The notes under the pieces are model-generated. The model had not been told where the DNA came from. It ran no database searches and was given only the letters and a program-made list of their open reading frames with translations. Both the position numbers and the translations under genes were made by a program. Shown in pieces: positions 15,560 through 24,725 of a stretch of DNA of 41,048 bases. Each line of letters starts with the position of its first letter. The first letter of the stretch is position 1. Source of the DNA: a bacterium UBP2_UBA5202 (GTDB taxonomy: Bacteria > Edwardsbacteria > AC1 > EtOH8); contig DHVS01000027.1 of assembly GCA_002412795.1 (NCBI GenBank), positions 1 through 41,048 on the forward strand. Direction: 5' to 3'.

Positions 15560-17497
15560 TTACACCCAAAGGATATTGATCAGAAATCCCGCCGCTACCG
15601 CCCAGCTGAAGGTCAAAGCCAGCACCCGGACGATCCCCCTCCATCCGATCTCTCTGAAGGCCACAAAAAATGTAGCCAGGCACGGCAGGTACAACACCAG
15701 GAATACCGATGCTATCACCGCCTGCTTGGGTGACAGACTAAGGGGGGCCAATAAAGCAATGGATATGTCTTTGCGAAGAAACCCGAAAAGTATAACGCTG
15801 ATCGCCTCGCTGGGCAGCCCCAAAACATTAACCACCAGAGGCCTGGCCAGGCGCCCTAAAAATCTTATTGTTCCCATCCTTTCCATGATGTTCACCGCTA
15901 ACACACCCAGCACGATCAGCGGAGTGGCCTCCTTTAAAAAGCTTTTAACGCGGAGCCAGGTTTTACGGAGAAGGGTGCCGGCATGAGGGACCTGATATGA
16001 GGGAATTTCCATGATAATCTCTGGGGATTGCCCTTTTAAGATGCGGTTCAGGAACAGGCTGTTGACAACGGCCACCAGGATCAGGATCCCGAAAACCATC
16101 AGAACATATCCCATTCCAAAGCTGGACAACAGCGATACTATCATGGCCGATTGGGGGAGACAGGGGGCGGCCATCAGCAAAAGGGTCAGGGCCAGGATCT
16201 TTTCCCGGCGCGACTCCAGCACCCTCAAAGCCAACACCCCCGGCACTTTGCAGCCGCAGCTCAGCACCAGCGGCAGGGCCGCATATCCGTGGAGCCCCAG
16301 GCGGTGCATGGTCCGGTCCAGCAGCACCGCCAGGCGCGGCAGATAACCGATGTCCTCCAATAACCCCAATATTAGATAGAAGGAAACGATATAGGGCAGG
16401 ACTATGGCAATTGGTATATAGACCCCCGTTGTCAATGCCCCGAAAGATTCCATGAACTCCGGGGTCTGGCCGGCCAGCAGATGGCGGATTACCGGCCAGG
16501 GAAGGAGTGAGACCAATTCTTGGACTAGTGGCCCATAGATGTTCTTGAAAAACGGGTCAAGCAGGTATCTGATGAGGCCCTCTCCCAGCAGGCGGATTAT
16601 GGAGAATGAAACAACCATGACGGCTAGGGCGATCAGCACCCCGGAGAAGGGGCTGACACTGGCATCCTCAAGCTTCTCCAGCAGAGTGGGGTGTTTGTGG
16701 GTTATCCGTTGCACTTCTTGACTGATGTGCCCTATTATGTGCCAGCGTTCTTGATGGTCGATGGGTTTAAAATCTGGCGGTTGTATTTTACCCTGCATGG
16801 CTGCGGCCACGGCCGACATCAACTCCCGCAAACCCTGGCCGGTCACGGCCACCACCGGAACGACTTTTACACCCAACCGTTTGGACAGCTCATCAACATT
16901 GATATCTATGCCCTTGCGGTGAGCCATATCCCATTTATTTAGAACCACAATCAGCGGTATTTTCTTTTCCAACAGCTGCAGGGTCAGATAAAGGTTTCGT
17001 TCCAAATTGGTGGCATCGACCACATTGACGATAAGATCGGCTTGGTCCCTGGTGCAGAAATCGCTGGCCACCTCTTCCGCAGTACAGGTGGCCTCAAGGG
17101 TATAGGCCCCCGGCACGTCTATGAGCTCCATCCTTTTGCCTTCCGCCCAGATGGTCCCTTTTGAGAACTCCACCGTGGTCCCGGCATAATTGGAGGAAAC
17201 GGCCCCCAGCCCGGTCAGGCGTGAAAACACCACGCTTTTACCGACGTTGGGGTTGCCGAACAGCAGCACCTTGGAATCGTCAACCGTCACTTTTATGTGA
17301 CTGGCCATACCCTTTCCGATAGCTACCTGGCCGTTGGCGGAAGACAATACCACCGGGCCGAAGTTGGAAACCACGGTTATTCTCAGTCCGGAATGAAGTC
17401 CCAGCCGCTCCAGTCTGGCCTGGAGTCCAGGCCCCCCGGAGATGCGATCTATCAGCCCTGATTCGCCGTTTTTAATTTCGGATAATGACAATAGCAT
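15560..17497 (-). CDS. feoB: FeoA-FeoB fusion ferrous iron transporter
   Basis: 645 residues. Residues 1-72 are a FeoA/SH3-like domain (SLSEIKNGESGLIDRISGG, LERLGLHSG, then ITVVSNFGPVV). The FeoB GTPase follows: G1 GNPNVGKS (81-88), G3 DVPG (127-130), G4 NKWD (187-190). Two Gate (nucleoside-recognition-like) membrane modules come next, with the FeoB hallmarks YIPIAIVLPYIVSFY, EDIGYLPRLAVLLDRTMHR and LSCGCKVPGVLALR, and later FLRKDISIALLAPL and VFLVLYLPCLATFF. It imports Fe2+ across the inner membrane. FeoA is usually a separate gene upstream of feoB; the fusion makes the protein self-contained, although the B part is shorter than in Enterobacteria. GAGGTG nine bases upstream supports the ATG. 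It follows thiD by 49 bp and may be co-transcribed. Confidence 0.93.
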   Translation of the reverse strand: MLLSLSEIKNGESGLIDRISGGPGLQARLERLGLHSGLRITVVSNFGPVVLSSANGQVAIGKGMASHIKVTVDDSKVLLFGNPNVGKSVVFSRLTGLGAVSSNYAGTTVEFSKGTIWAEGKRMELIDVPGAYTLEATCTAEEVASDFCTRDQADLIVNVVDATNLERNLYLTLQLLEKKIPLIVVLNKWDMAHRKGIDINVDELSKRLGVKVVPVVAVTGQGLRELMSAVAAAMQGKIQPPDFKPIDHQERWHIIGHISQEVQRITHKHPTLLEKLEDASVSPFSGVLIALAVMVVSFSIIRLLGEGLIRYLLDPFFKNIYGPLVQELVSLLPWPVIRHLLAGQTPEFMESFGALTTGVYIPIAIVLPYIVSFYLILGLLEDIGYLPRLAVLLDRTMHRLGLHGYAALPLVLSCGCKVPGVLALRVLESRREKILALTLLLMAAPCLPQSAMIVSLLSSFGMGYVLMVFGILILVAVVNSLFLNRILKGQSPEIIMEIPSYQVPHAGTLLRKTWLRVKSFLKEATPLIVLGVLAVNIMERMGTIRFLGRLARPLVVNVLGLPSEAISVILFGFLRKDISIALLAPLSLSPKQAVIASVFLVLYLPCLATFFVAFREIGWRGIVRVLALTFSWAVAAGFLINILWV

Positions 17498-17546
17498 TGG
17501 AAATACACCTCACTATTCACATGTTAACTAATAATGCCTGCTTCAG

Positions 17547-18350
17547 CTATTTTTTACTTTCGCCTTTGGTTGTCTCCCAGAAGTGATCCAGCGGACCGTG
17601 GCCGTGTCCGATGGACAACGAATTCTTTATTCCCCCGGTAACATAGCGCTTGGCCTTGGCCACGGCGGCGTCTATCTTTTCGCCCCGGGCCAGAAAGGCG
17701 GTGATGGCCGCCGAATAGGTGCAGCCGGTGCCGTGGGTGTTGGAGGTGTTGATGCGCGGTGCTTCCAGTACGGTGAACTTGTGGCCGTCGAACAGCAGGT
17801 CGGTGGCGCTGCCCGGCAGGTGCCCCCCTTTGATCAGCACGTGGCGCGGCCCCAGCACCGATATCTTGAAGGCCGCCTCCTTCATCTGGTCCAGGCTGGC
17901 GATGGTCTTCATCCCGGAGATCCGCTTGGCCTCGTCCAGGTTGGGGGTCACCAAAAAGGCCAGGGGGAAAAGACAGGACGCCAGGGCCGCCTCGGCCTCG
18001 GGCTGCAGCAGCGAATGCCCGCCCTTGGCCACCATCACCGGGTCCACCACCAGGGGCCCGATCTTGTGCTTGCGGATGTCGTGGGCCACGGCCTCGATCA
18101 CCTGGCGGTTGAAAAGCATCCCGGTCTTGACGGCCTGGCAGCCCATGTCCTTAAGCAACACCTCCAGCTGCCGGCTGATGAATTCGGGCTTGACCGGAAA
18201 GATGCCGAACACGCCCTGGGTGTTTTGGGCGGTCAGGGCGGTGATGACGTTGATGCCGTAGACCCCGCAGGCGGCGAAGGTCTTGAGGTCGGCCTGAACC
18301 CCGGCCCCGGCCCCGCTGTCGGAGCCGGCAATGGTCAAAGCTATTTTCAT
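17547..18350 (-). CDS. thiD: Hydroxymethylpyrimidine/phosphomethylpyrimidine kinase
   Basis: 267 residues from an ATG at 18350 overlapping the PHP gene stop (ATGA); the longer frame upstream is antisense-like sequence within that gene. The start KIALTIAGSDSGAGAGVQAD is the ThiD substrate-binding signature, followed by YGINVITALTAQNTQGV and CQAVKTGML. VVDPVMVAKGGHSLL and the anion-hole motif THGTGCTYSAAI complete the ribokinase-fold kinase. It phosphorylates HMP and HMP-P for thiamine synthesis in the cytoplasm. No other thiamine gene and no recognisable TPP riboswitch is nearby. Confidence 0.95.
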   Translation of the reverse strand: MKIALTIAGSDSGAGAGVQADLKTFAACGVYGINVITALTAQNTQGVFGIFPVKPEFISRQLEVLLKDMGCQAVKTGMLFNRQVIEAVAHDIRKHKIGPLVVDPVMVAKGGHSLLQPEAEAALASCLFPLAFLVTPNLDEAKRISGMKTIASLDQMKEAAFKISVLGPRHVLIKGGHLPGSATDLLFDGHKFTVLEAPRINTSNTHGTGCTYSAAITAFLARGEKIDAAVAKAKRYVTGGIKNSLSIGHGHGPLDHFWETTKGESKK

Positions 18351-19147
18351 TTGCGCTTTAGTTTTTTGAGTTGGGGTAGGTCCTGGAGGATCTTTGCGAA
18401 ATCCTGGCCGATGTCCTGGACCCGGTGGGCGTCGCTGCCCATAGTCAGATTGGTGCCGCCCATCTTCAGGTATTCCAGCACCGCCGGATAGGGGGGAAAG
18501 GTCTCCTTCACCTGCTGGCGCAGGCCCGAGGTGTTGATCTCCAGCATCATGCCGGCCTGGATCAGATGCTTTAATATTTTCTTGTAGCTTTTTTCGTATT
18601 TTTTGTAGACCAGCGGGCCGTAATGCAGGTGGCCGTATCTTTTGCAAAGGTCCAGGTGGCCCAGGCAGTCGAACAGCCGGCTGTCTATCAGCTTCTCCAC
18701 CTCCTGGAAATACTCGCCGTAGGCCTGTTCCTCTTCAGCTGAACCGTAATGTTTTTTGGCCAGCTCCGGCCGGGAGATATCCTTGGAGCCCACCATGTGC
18801 ACCGAACCGATGGTGAAGTCGAACTGGTACTGATGGATGAAATCCAGGATCTGCCGGCGCCGTTGGGGCTGGTAAGTGACCTCCACGCCCTTGTAGATCT
18901 TCAGCGAGCGGCCCATGGCCACCCTGGCCTCGGCCAGCTCTTCATCATACTTCCGGTCATCATAAAAACCGCAGCCCTGATCCGAGGGGTCAAAGTCGGC
19001 GTGCTCTGTAAAGACCAGCGCTTTCAGCCCCAGCTTAAGGGCCTGGCGGCAGGCGGCCTGCAGGCCCATCTCGGAATCGCAGGAGATCCGGCTGTGGAGG
19101 TGGGTGTCGATGGCGCCCAGGGGATATTTGAGGATTTCGGTGTTCAT
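18347..19147 (-). CDS. PHP-domain phosphatase (HisJ/HisK-type histidinol-phosphatase family)
   Basis: 266 residues with all PHP metal motifs: DTHLHS (14-19), FTEHADF, KGVEV, TIGSVHMV, CLGHLDLC, LEINTSGLR and TMGSDAHR. The layout matches the HisJ-type histidinol-phosphate phosphatase, which completes histidine synthesis, but members of this group also act on other phosphates. No his genes are nearby and the gene is coupled to thiD, so the true substrate is open. The start at 19147 is the only ATG before the motif with a suitable length. Confidence 0.85.
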   Translation of the reverse strand: MNTEILKYPLGAIDTHLHSRISCDSEMGLQAACRQALKLGLKALVFTEHADFDPSDQGCGFYDDRKYDEELAEARVAMGRSLKIYKGVEVTYQPQRRRQILDFIHQYQFDFTIGSVHMVGSKDISRPELAKKHYGSAEEEQAYGEYFQEVEKLIDSRLFDCLGHLDLCKRYGHLHYGPLVYKKYEKSYKKILKHLIQAGMMLEINTSGLRQQVKETFPPYPAVLEYLKMGGTNLTMGSDAHRVQDIGQDFAKILQDLPQLKKLKRK

Positions 19148-19164
19148 GAAATAATTGCTGGATT

Positions 19165-19192
19165 AAAAAACGGAATTGACCTTGTGGTCCAA
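19165..19192 (-). terminator. Possible terminator after the first GT-C/TPR gene
   Basis: On the minus strand TTGGACC-ACAA-GGTCAA forms a short, bulged stem, followed by TTCCG and six T residues. It lies between the stop at 19215 and the PHP gene start. A second small hairpin (TTGTTG with CAACAA) precedes it. Weak stem, so the call is tentative. Confidence 0.35.
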
Positions 19193-19214
19193 GCTTGTTG
19201 TTCCCGCAACAACT

Positions 19215-20999
19215 TTACCGCCGGTAGGGCTTCAACGCCTCCATTATTCTGGGATCTGGCGCCAGACCCTGGCTTAAGGCCAGATCATAATGATAGACGG
19301 CCCTGGGATAATCTTTTATTATATAGTAAAGGGAGGCCAGATGATAATTTATTTTCTGATCGCCGGGGTCAATTTCGTGGGCCGCCAGAAAACTCTGTTC
19401 AGCCTGGGGCCACATCCCTTTTTTGAAATAGGCCAGCCCCAGATTGTCCTGCCCCTGGGCCTTTTGGGGCTGCAATTTTACCGACTGCTGGAACTGTTCC
19501 AGCGCCAGGTCCCACTGGCCCCGGTCCATATAGATCAAACCCAGATTGTTCCTGGCCCCGGCGCTGTTGGGATCTTTTAGCAGAATGTAAGTGAACAGGC
19601 TTTCCGCCTTTGCGGTCCGGCCCTGGGCCAGATACAAAAGACCCAGGTCATTGCCGGCCGCGGTATGGGCGGGGTTCAGTTGCCATGATATTTTGAATTC
19701 CTTTTCTGCCGGCTCCCAATTCCCCCGTTCGGCGTGCCACCGGCCCAGCATATTATGGGCGTGATAGGAATGGGGGGAATTCTTGACCGTCTTGCCCCAG
19801 TGGGTCAGTCCGCTGGCAAAACTGCGGGTATGCAGGACATTTAGCAGGGTGAAGAGAGCCAGGACCAGGACAAAAACACCAACGGCGATGATCCTGGCGG
19901 CCCGGCCCTGGATCTTGATGTTTACTTGCAACAGCATCACAGCCAGACCGCACAACGGCAGGTAAAGCCGGTGTTCGGCAAAATTGGCGTAAGTGGTATT
20001 GCCCAGAAAAGTGGGAAGCAAAAACAACAGGAACCAGGCCAGCCCGAAAATGAATTTCCCACGGTTCTTTATGCCCCACAGGAAGAATAAACTGGAGATC
20101 AGGGTTATCACGGCCAGCCCGTAGGCCAGGGTAAGATCGGCCGGGATTGGGTCTCCGGAAAGCCTGAAGGGGAAAAATATCTTGCCGGCATAGCTGACAA
20201 AACCGGTCAGATTCTCGGCTAAGGTATTGAACCTGGCAGTAGACAAGCCGGCCCCGGCTGAGATGGCGTTATGCCTCAATAAATAATATCCGGACAAACA
20301 CAGCCCCCATCCGGCGATCAACAAACCAAGGTTTGTTTTGGAGCGAGTTTTCTTGTCCGCAAAAATCAAATAATGGAACAGCAAGGCCATAACCGGCACA
20401 AATACTGCGGTTTCCTTGGTCAGCAGGGCCAGGAAGAAAAAAATGAGGTGCAGCAGGTAATTGCGGCCTTTTCCCTGATCGTTGTAATCTATAAAATAAA
20501 TGAACGCAGCCAAAACCCAGACGGTTAACAAGGAATCGTTCCGGCCGGGGATCCAAGCCACCGCCCGGGCCAGCAATGGGTGCACCGCAAAGAGTAAAGA
20601 CGTCATTAGCGCTGTCAGGGATCTGCCGGACAGCCTTTTTATGAACACATACAAAAGCAACACCGCCGCCAGATGGATCAGGATATCTCCCAGATGAAAG
20701 GAAAACGGCCGGACCCCGCCCCACAGGGCGTCAGCCATGAAGGACAGCGTCAGCACCGGGCGGTAGTATATTTCCTGATGACCCCAGACCACATCGGTGG
20801 TAAAGGCCCGGCCGATGTTGGCCGGATTGGAAAGCAGGTGGGCTTTTTGCTTCAATAGCTGAAAATCATCATGGCCGGTATAGCCGAAGCCTAGGGTCTG
20901 GGCATAAAGCGCCAACACGGCCAGGGCCAGCAAAGCGTAGGGCCGCCAGGAGGAAGTAATATACGGAAGAAACGTTCCCTCTGTCTTTTTCTCGGCCAT
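19215..20999 (-). CDS. TMTC-like GT-C membrane glycosyltransferase with C-terminal TPRs (copy 2)
   Basis: 594 residues. Residues 20-400 hold about ten to eleven membrane helices. The first periplasmic loop has an acidic pair, GHDDF (Asp44, Asp45), as in GT-C catalytic loops, then YYRPVL (78-83). Other conserved pieces are WIPGRNDSLLT, LLTKETAVFVPV and FAEHRLYLPL. Residues 405-594 are five TPRs (for example NNLGLIYMDRGQWDLALEQF and DNLGLAYFKKGMWPQAEQSF). This is the architecture of TMTC-type O-mannosyltransferases, which use a polyprenyl-phosphate sugar to glycosylate exported proteins. The ATG directly follows the stop of the paralogous gene (0 bp), with AAGGG upstream. The protein target is unknown. 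Confidence 0.85.
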   Translation of the reverse strand: MAEKKTEGTFLPYITSSWRPYALLALAVLALYAQTLGFGYTGHDDFQLLKQKAHLLSNPANIGRAFTTDVVWGHQEIYYRPVLTLSFMADALWGGVRPFSFHLGDILIHLAAVLLLYVFIKRLSGRSLTALMTSLLFAVHPLLARAVAWIPGRNDSLLTVWVLAAFIYFIDYNDQGKGRNYLLHLIFFFLALLTKETAVFVPVMALLFHYLIFADKKTRSKTNLGLLIAGWGLCLSGYYLLRHNAISAGAGLSTARFNTLAENLTGFVSYAGKIFFPFRLSGDPIPADLTLAYGLAVITLISSLFFLWGIKNRGKFIFGLAWFLLFLLPTFLGNTTYANFAEHRLYLPLCGLAVMLLQVNIKIQGRAARIIAVGVFVLVLALFTLLNVLHTRSFASGLTHWGKTVKNSPHSYHAHNMLGRWHAERGNWEPAEKEFKISWQLNPAHTAAGNDLGLLYLAQGRTAKAESLFTYILLKDPNSAGARNNLGLIYMDRGQWDLALEQFQQSVKLQPQKAQGQDNLGLAYFKKGMWPQAEQSFLAAHEIDPGDQKINYHLASLYYIIKDYPRAVYHYDLALSQGLAPDPRIMEALKPYRR

Positions 21000-22664
21000 T
21001 TACCTGTTTCCCTTTAATTGTTGAAGCTGGAAAAGATGCTGCCGGGCCGCCGAGTCAGCGGGATTCAGGGACAATGATCTGTTGATATAAAGTTCGGCCG
21101 AATCCAGTTGGCCGGCCTGCATGAAGATCACCCCCAGGTTGTCGTACGGTTGGGGGGCCGAAGGATCAAGTCTGATGGCCTCCTGAAGCTGATGGCGCGA
21201 AGAATCCAGCATCCCCAGGTTGAAATATACCAGCGCCAGGTTGTTGCGGACGTTGGCGTGATTCGGGTCAAGCTCCAGCACCTTTTTGAACTGTTCTTCC
21301 GCCTTTCGGTAAATGCCATGGTTCAGATAGAGCAGCCCCAGGTCGTTGGGTATTGAAGTCCCGCCGGGGTCCAGCTGCGAAGCTCTCAGGAATTCCCGCT
21401 CGGCCAGGGCCGGCTGCAGGGCCCTTATCCAGGCCCTTCCCATCATTTGATGCGCCAGGCCGGAATTGGGCGAGGTCTTCACCGCGTTCCACCAAAATGT
21501 CCGGTCGCTTTTAAAGTCGGCAATGTGCCCTATCGCCAGCACCCCGAAGACAATAAGGACGGGCAATCCGGCCATCAGCGCCGGCTTCAGTGAAATATTT
21601 CGGACGAAGTTCGTTTCCAGCAGCATTATCATCAGGCCGGCCATCGGCAGATAGAGCCGGTGCTCCAGATAATTTATCTGCCCGGCCAGTTTGACGAAGG
21701 TGGGCAGCAGGAAAAGCAGGTACCAGCACAACCCAAAGAGGAACATTTTCCGGTTGTGGATCCCTTTGACCAGCGCCAAGGCCAGCAACAGCGTCATTGC
21801 CAACAGGCCCCAGAACAGCTTGACGTCTCCGGCCAGCGGCAGGACTGAGAGGTTGAAGGGGAAAAAGACTTTGCCGGTATAGGAGACCAACCCTGTCAGT
21901 ATTTCCTTAAAGCTTGCAAACTGTCTTTCGTGGGCGTTGACCGCCGGAGAGATGCCTATCCACCGCAGCCAGTACCAGCCGGCCAGAATGACGGCCCAGC
22001 CAGAGATCAATGGTATTGCCCTTTTGAGAGACGGAGTTTCCTTGTAAACTGCCCAGATATAAATTAATCCTGCTACCGGAAAGACCACCGCCGCTTCCTT
22101 GGTCAGGCAGGCCAGGGCGAAGAAAATAAAGTGTCCCAAAAGATCGTAGAACCTGTGTTTCTCAAGATACCGCACCAGAAATATGAACCCGGTCAGGATC
22201 AGCAGGGTCAGCATGGTATCGTTGCGGCCGGGGATCCAGGCCGTGGCCTGAACCAACGCCGGGTGGGCCAGGTAGAACAACGAGACGGCAAACGACCTCA
22301 ACCGGCCAAACCCGATTTTCTGTAAGAAAGCAAATATAAGCAGGCCGCAGGCTAAGTGCAGTAAGATGTTGGTAAGGTGATAAGCAAATGGCTTTGTGCC
22401 TCCCCAGGCGGCGTCCAGCATCAGGGACACGTTCAACAGCGGGCGGTAGTAGGTTCCGGGGTTGCGCCAGTAGACGTCTTTGAGAAAGGCCTGGGGCAGG
22501 TTGGCAAGGTTTGAGATGTGGGGATAGTTCTGGACGATCAGATGTTCATCGTCCAGGGAAACATAGCCCAGACCCAGGGCCTGAAAATAGAGGAGAAACC
22601 CCAGGCCTATGATCCAAAGGTAGGGTCGGAAGCCTTTTAAGAATATTCTATTAATATTTGGCAA
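21000..22664 (-). CDS. TMTC-like GT-C membrane glycosyltransferase with C-terminal TPRs (copy 1)
   Basis: 554 residues, a clear paralogue of the next gene downstream. Shared features in the same order: LGYVSLDDEH (Asp38, Asp39), TYYRPLLNVSLMLDAAWGG, WIPGRNDTMLTLL, CLTKEAAVVFPV, YLEHRLYLPMAGL, then four to five TPRs (residues 395-550). The two copies have diverged strongly outside these motifs, so the duplication is old. The start seems to be a TTG at 22664 with no visible Shine-Dalgarno sequence and an in-frame stop four codons upstream. The native upstream region may have been displaced when the AT-rich lipoprotein gene arrived 9 bp away. Function as for its partner; the two may differ in acceptor protein. 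Confidence 0.83.
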   Translation of the reverse strand: MPNINRIFLKGFRPYLWIIGLGFLLYFQALGLGYVSLDDEHLIVQNYPHISNLANLPQAFLKDVYWRNPGTYYRPLLNVSLMLDAAWGGTKPFAYHLTNILLHLACGLLIFAFLQKIGFGRLRSFAVSLFYLAHPALVQATAWIPGRNDTMLTLLILTGFIFLVRYLEKHRFYDLLGHFIFFALACLTKEAAVVFPVAGLIYIWAVYKETPSLKRAIPLISGWAVILAGWYWLRWIGISPAVNAHERQFASFKEILTGLVSYTGKVFFPFNLSVLPLAGDVKLFWGLLAMTLLLALALVKGIHNRKMFLFGLCWYLLFLLPTFVKLAGQINYLEHRLYLPMAGLMIMLLETNFVRNISLKPALMAGLPVLIVFGVLAIGHIADFKSDRTFWWNAVKTSPNSGLAHQMMGRAWIRALQPALAEREFLRASQLDPGGTSIPNDLGLLYLNHGIYRKAEEQFKKVLELDPNHANVRNNLALVYFNLGMLDSSRHQLQEAIRLDPSAPQPYDNLGVIFMQAGQLDSAELYINRSLSLNPADSAARQHLFQLQQLKGNR

Positions 22665-22673
22665 AATAATACT

Positions 22674-23300
22674 TTAAATTTCAAAACCTAAATATTCGAG
22701 CAATAATAACTTGGATTTTTTAAAGAATAATTCTACGTTCCTGTCTTTGTATTTCTTGTCTGATTCAATAACCAATTTAAATATCGGACAAGCACCCCAA
22801 CCATCTTCCAATTTATCAGGTGTAGCATATACCTTATAAGTTGTGATATTTGGCCCTTTTATTGTATCATTTTCTTGCTCTATAAACATCAGAACTTTTA
22901 GTATCGGCCCATTATATGAATAAATATCTTTTAAATATTGTGGCAATGAATCACAATAAGGATAAGTTGACATGTTGCGAATTGGTTGTTTAAAAGAATT
23001 ATCCTTGTTTAAAGCTTGATAAAATAATTCTCCGGTAACAATTCCATATTTAAACAACAAGCCATACCCTTTGTTAACAATATCATTATTTATTCGACGT
23101 GCCTGATCAATGCTATCCCAAGGCAAACAATATCCAAGCATTACATATGGGGAAAAATATACACGTACGGTATCTTTTACAAAATATGTATAATCGTGTT
23201 CTGTTTGTTCGGCAATAGATTTTCTTTGCTTTTGATGTAAAGAAACGCAAGATGCCAAGAATATTATAGATATTATGCAAAAGGATCGTTTTACAATCAT
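22674..23300 (-). CDS. AT-rich hypothetical lipoprotein
   Basis: 208 residues, not recognised. A lipoprotein signal is clear: MIVKRSFCIISIIFLASC, with lipobox L-A-S-C and acylated Cys18. The mature part has many Tyr, Lys and Asn residues (EHDYTYFVKDTVRVYFSPY, YPYCDSLPQYLKDIYSYNG) and a closing helix FFKKSKLLLLEYLG. A good site GGAGGAAAT precedes the ATG. Base composition is far more AT-rich than the GT-C genes and the phosphomutase on either side, which points to recent acquisition. It is likely anchored in the outer or inner membrane facing the periplasm. Confidence 0.75.
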   Translation of the reverse strand: MIVKRSFCIISIIFLASCVSLHQKQRKSIAEQTEHDYTYFVKDTVRVYFSPYVMLGYCLPWDSIDQARRINNDIVNKGYGLLFKYGIVTGELFYQALNKDNSFKQPIRNMSTYPYCDSLPQYLKDIYSYNGPILKVLMFIEQENDTIKGPNITTYKVYATPDKLEDGWGACPIFKLVIESDKKYKDRNVELFFKKSKLLLLEYLGFEI

Positions 23301-23324
23301 ATTTCCTCCAAAATTTAATAATAC

Positions 23325-24671
23325 TTAACCCCGTATCACCTGCAACAATTCTTTCACCTTTTCATCCAGCAACGCCTGCGACTCGGCCTCCACGTTCAGC
23401 CTCAGCAGCGGCTCGGTGTTGGAGGGCCGGATGTTAGCCCACCAGCCGGGATAGGAAATGGTCAAACCGTCCAGATGGTCCAGCTGGGCGCCTTTGGCGG
23501 AATATATCTTCTCCAGCTCGGCCAGCTTGCCCGGGATGTCCTGCACTGTGGTGTTGGTCTCGGGGATCCGCACATAGCGGTCTATCTCGTCCACCAGTTG
23601 CGACAACGGTTTGTTCTCCTCGGAGATCAGCTGCCAGCAGACCAGAAAGGCTATCAGCCCGGAATCGGCGAACCAGTTGTCCCGGAAATAGAAATGCCCG
23701 GAGTGCTCGCCGCCAAAGATGGCGTTATGCTCCCGCATCAGCGGTTTGATCAAAGCATGGCCCACCTTGCTGCGCACGGCCAGTCCCCCGAATTTTTCGA
23801 TGGTCTCCTTAACGCAGCGCGAACAGATGGCGTTGTACAATATGGCCGAGCCGGGGTTCTTCTTTAAAAGCACTTTGGAAACCAGGGCCGCCACATCCGA
23901 GCCGGCCAGGGCCCGGCCCTTCTCGTCCACCAGGAACATCCGGTCGGCGTCGCCGTCGAAGGCCGCGCCGAAGTCGCAGTTCTGCTTGACCACCGTCTCC
24001 TGCAGGGCCGCGATGTTCTCCGGCTCAATGGGGCTGGCCGGGTGGTTGGGGAAGGTCCCATCCAGGTCAAAGAACATCGGAACCAGGGTTCCCGGCAGCT
24101 GGCGGAAGATCGGCGGGACGGTGCGCCCGGCCATGCCGTTGCCGGCGTCCACCGCTATCTTGTATCCCCAGATCTTCTTGTGGTCCACAAACGACAGACA
24201 GTGGGTAATATAATCCTGGTCTATATCCTGCTGCCTTATGGTTCCCCTGGAGGACGATGTCTTGAGTTTCCCCTGGTTTATCAGATCCCGCATCTGGTTC
24301 AATCCCTCGTCGCCGGAAAGCGGGATGGCGTTGGCCTGACAGATCTTCAGGCCGTTGTACTGGGCCGGATTGTGGCTGGCGGTGATCATCACTCCGGCAT
24401 CAAAGCCGAACTTGCCCACCGCAAAATACAGGCCGTCGGTGGAGACCAGCCCCACGTCTATCACCTGGGCCCCCTGCATGGTGATGCCCTCGGCCAGGGC
24501 AGTGAACAGCGGCTGGGACGAGGTCCGCATGTCCCGGCCGACGGCCACTGTCTTGCAGTTCAGGTGGTCCACCAAAGCCCGCCCGATTTCCTTGGCCTGG
24601 TCCTCATCCAGCTCATTGGGATAGACCCCGCGGATGTCGTAGGCCTTGAATATTTTGGGATTGACCGGCAT
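23325..24671 (-). CDS. Phosphomannomutase/phosphoglucomutase
   Basis: 448 residues with the four domains of the alpha-D-phosphohexomutase family. FKAYDIRGVYPNELDED opens the protein; the phosphoserine loop is TASHNPAQYNG (Ser99); the metal loop is FDGDADRMFLVD; the sugar-specificity loop is GGEHSGHFYFRDNW; and the phosphate-binding loop is RPSNTEPLLRLNVE. The GEHSGH loop is characteristic of bifunctional PMM/PGM enzymes (AlgC/ManB type). It makes mannose-1-P or glucose-1-P for nucleotide-sugar synthesis and so feeds the surface-glycan genes and possibly the mannosyl donor for the TMTC-like genes. AAGGAGC precedes the ATG. Confidence 0.93.
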   Translation of the reverse strand: MPVNPKIFKAYDIRGVYPNELDEDQAKEIGRALVDHLNCKTVAVGRDMRTSSQPLFTALAEGITMQGAQVIDVGLVSTDGLYFAVGKFGFDAGVMITASHNPAQYNGLKICQANAIPLSGDEGLNQMRDLINQGKLKTSSSRGTIRQQDIDQDYITHCLSFVDHKKIWGYKIAVDAGNGMAGRTVPPIFRQLPGTLVPMFFDLDGTFPNHPASPIEPENIAALQETVVKQNCDFGAAFDGDADRMFLVDEKGRALAGSDVAALVSKVLLKKNPGSAILYNAICSRCVKETIEKFGGLAVRSKVGHALIKPLMREHNAIFGGEHSGHFYFRDNWFADSGLIAFLVCWQLISEENKPLSQLVDEIDRYVRIPETNTTVQDIPGKLAELEKIYSAKGAQLDHLDGLTISYPGWWANIRPSNTEPLLRLNVEAESQALLDEKVKELLQVIRG

Positions 24672-24725
24672 ATTGCTCCTTGCTATATGATGGTTAACGA
24701 TTATTATCGGGATTCACTGAGAACC

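Noticed and set aside
14814..15986. A 390-codon open frame on the plus strand
   Set aside because: It runs antisense across the end of FeoB and the start of the vWA gene, shows no domain and has the Arg/Ser/Thr-rich look of a shadow of GC-rich genes.
17498..17546. A Fur box upstream of feoAB
   Set aside because: The 49-bp gap has AT-rich inverted bits (GTTAACATGTGAATAG) but no good match to a Fur-type 19-mer, so no iron-responsive site is claimed.
17547..18350. A TPP riboswitch near thiD
   Set aside because: thiD is preceded directly by the overlapping PHP gene, and no Thi-box sequence such as CUGAGA was seen in the region.
17583..18491. A 302-codon open frame on the plus strand
   Set aside because: It is antisense to thiD, whose motifs are complete. 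It has no ribosome-binding site or domain.
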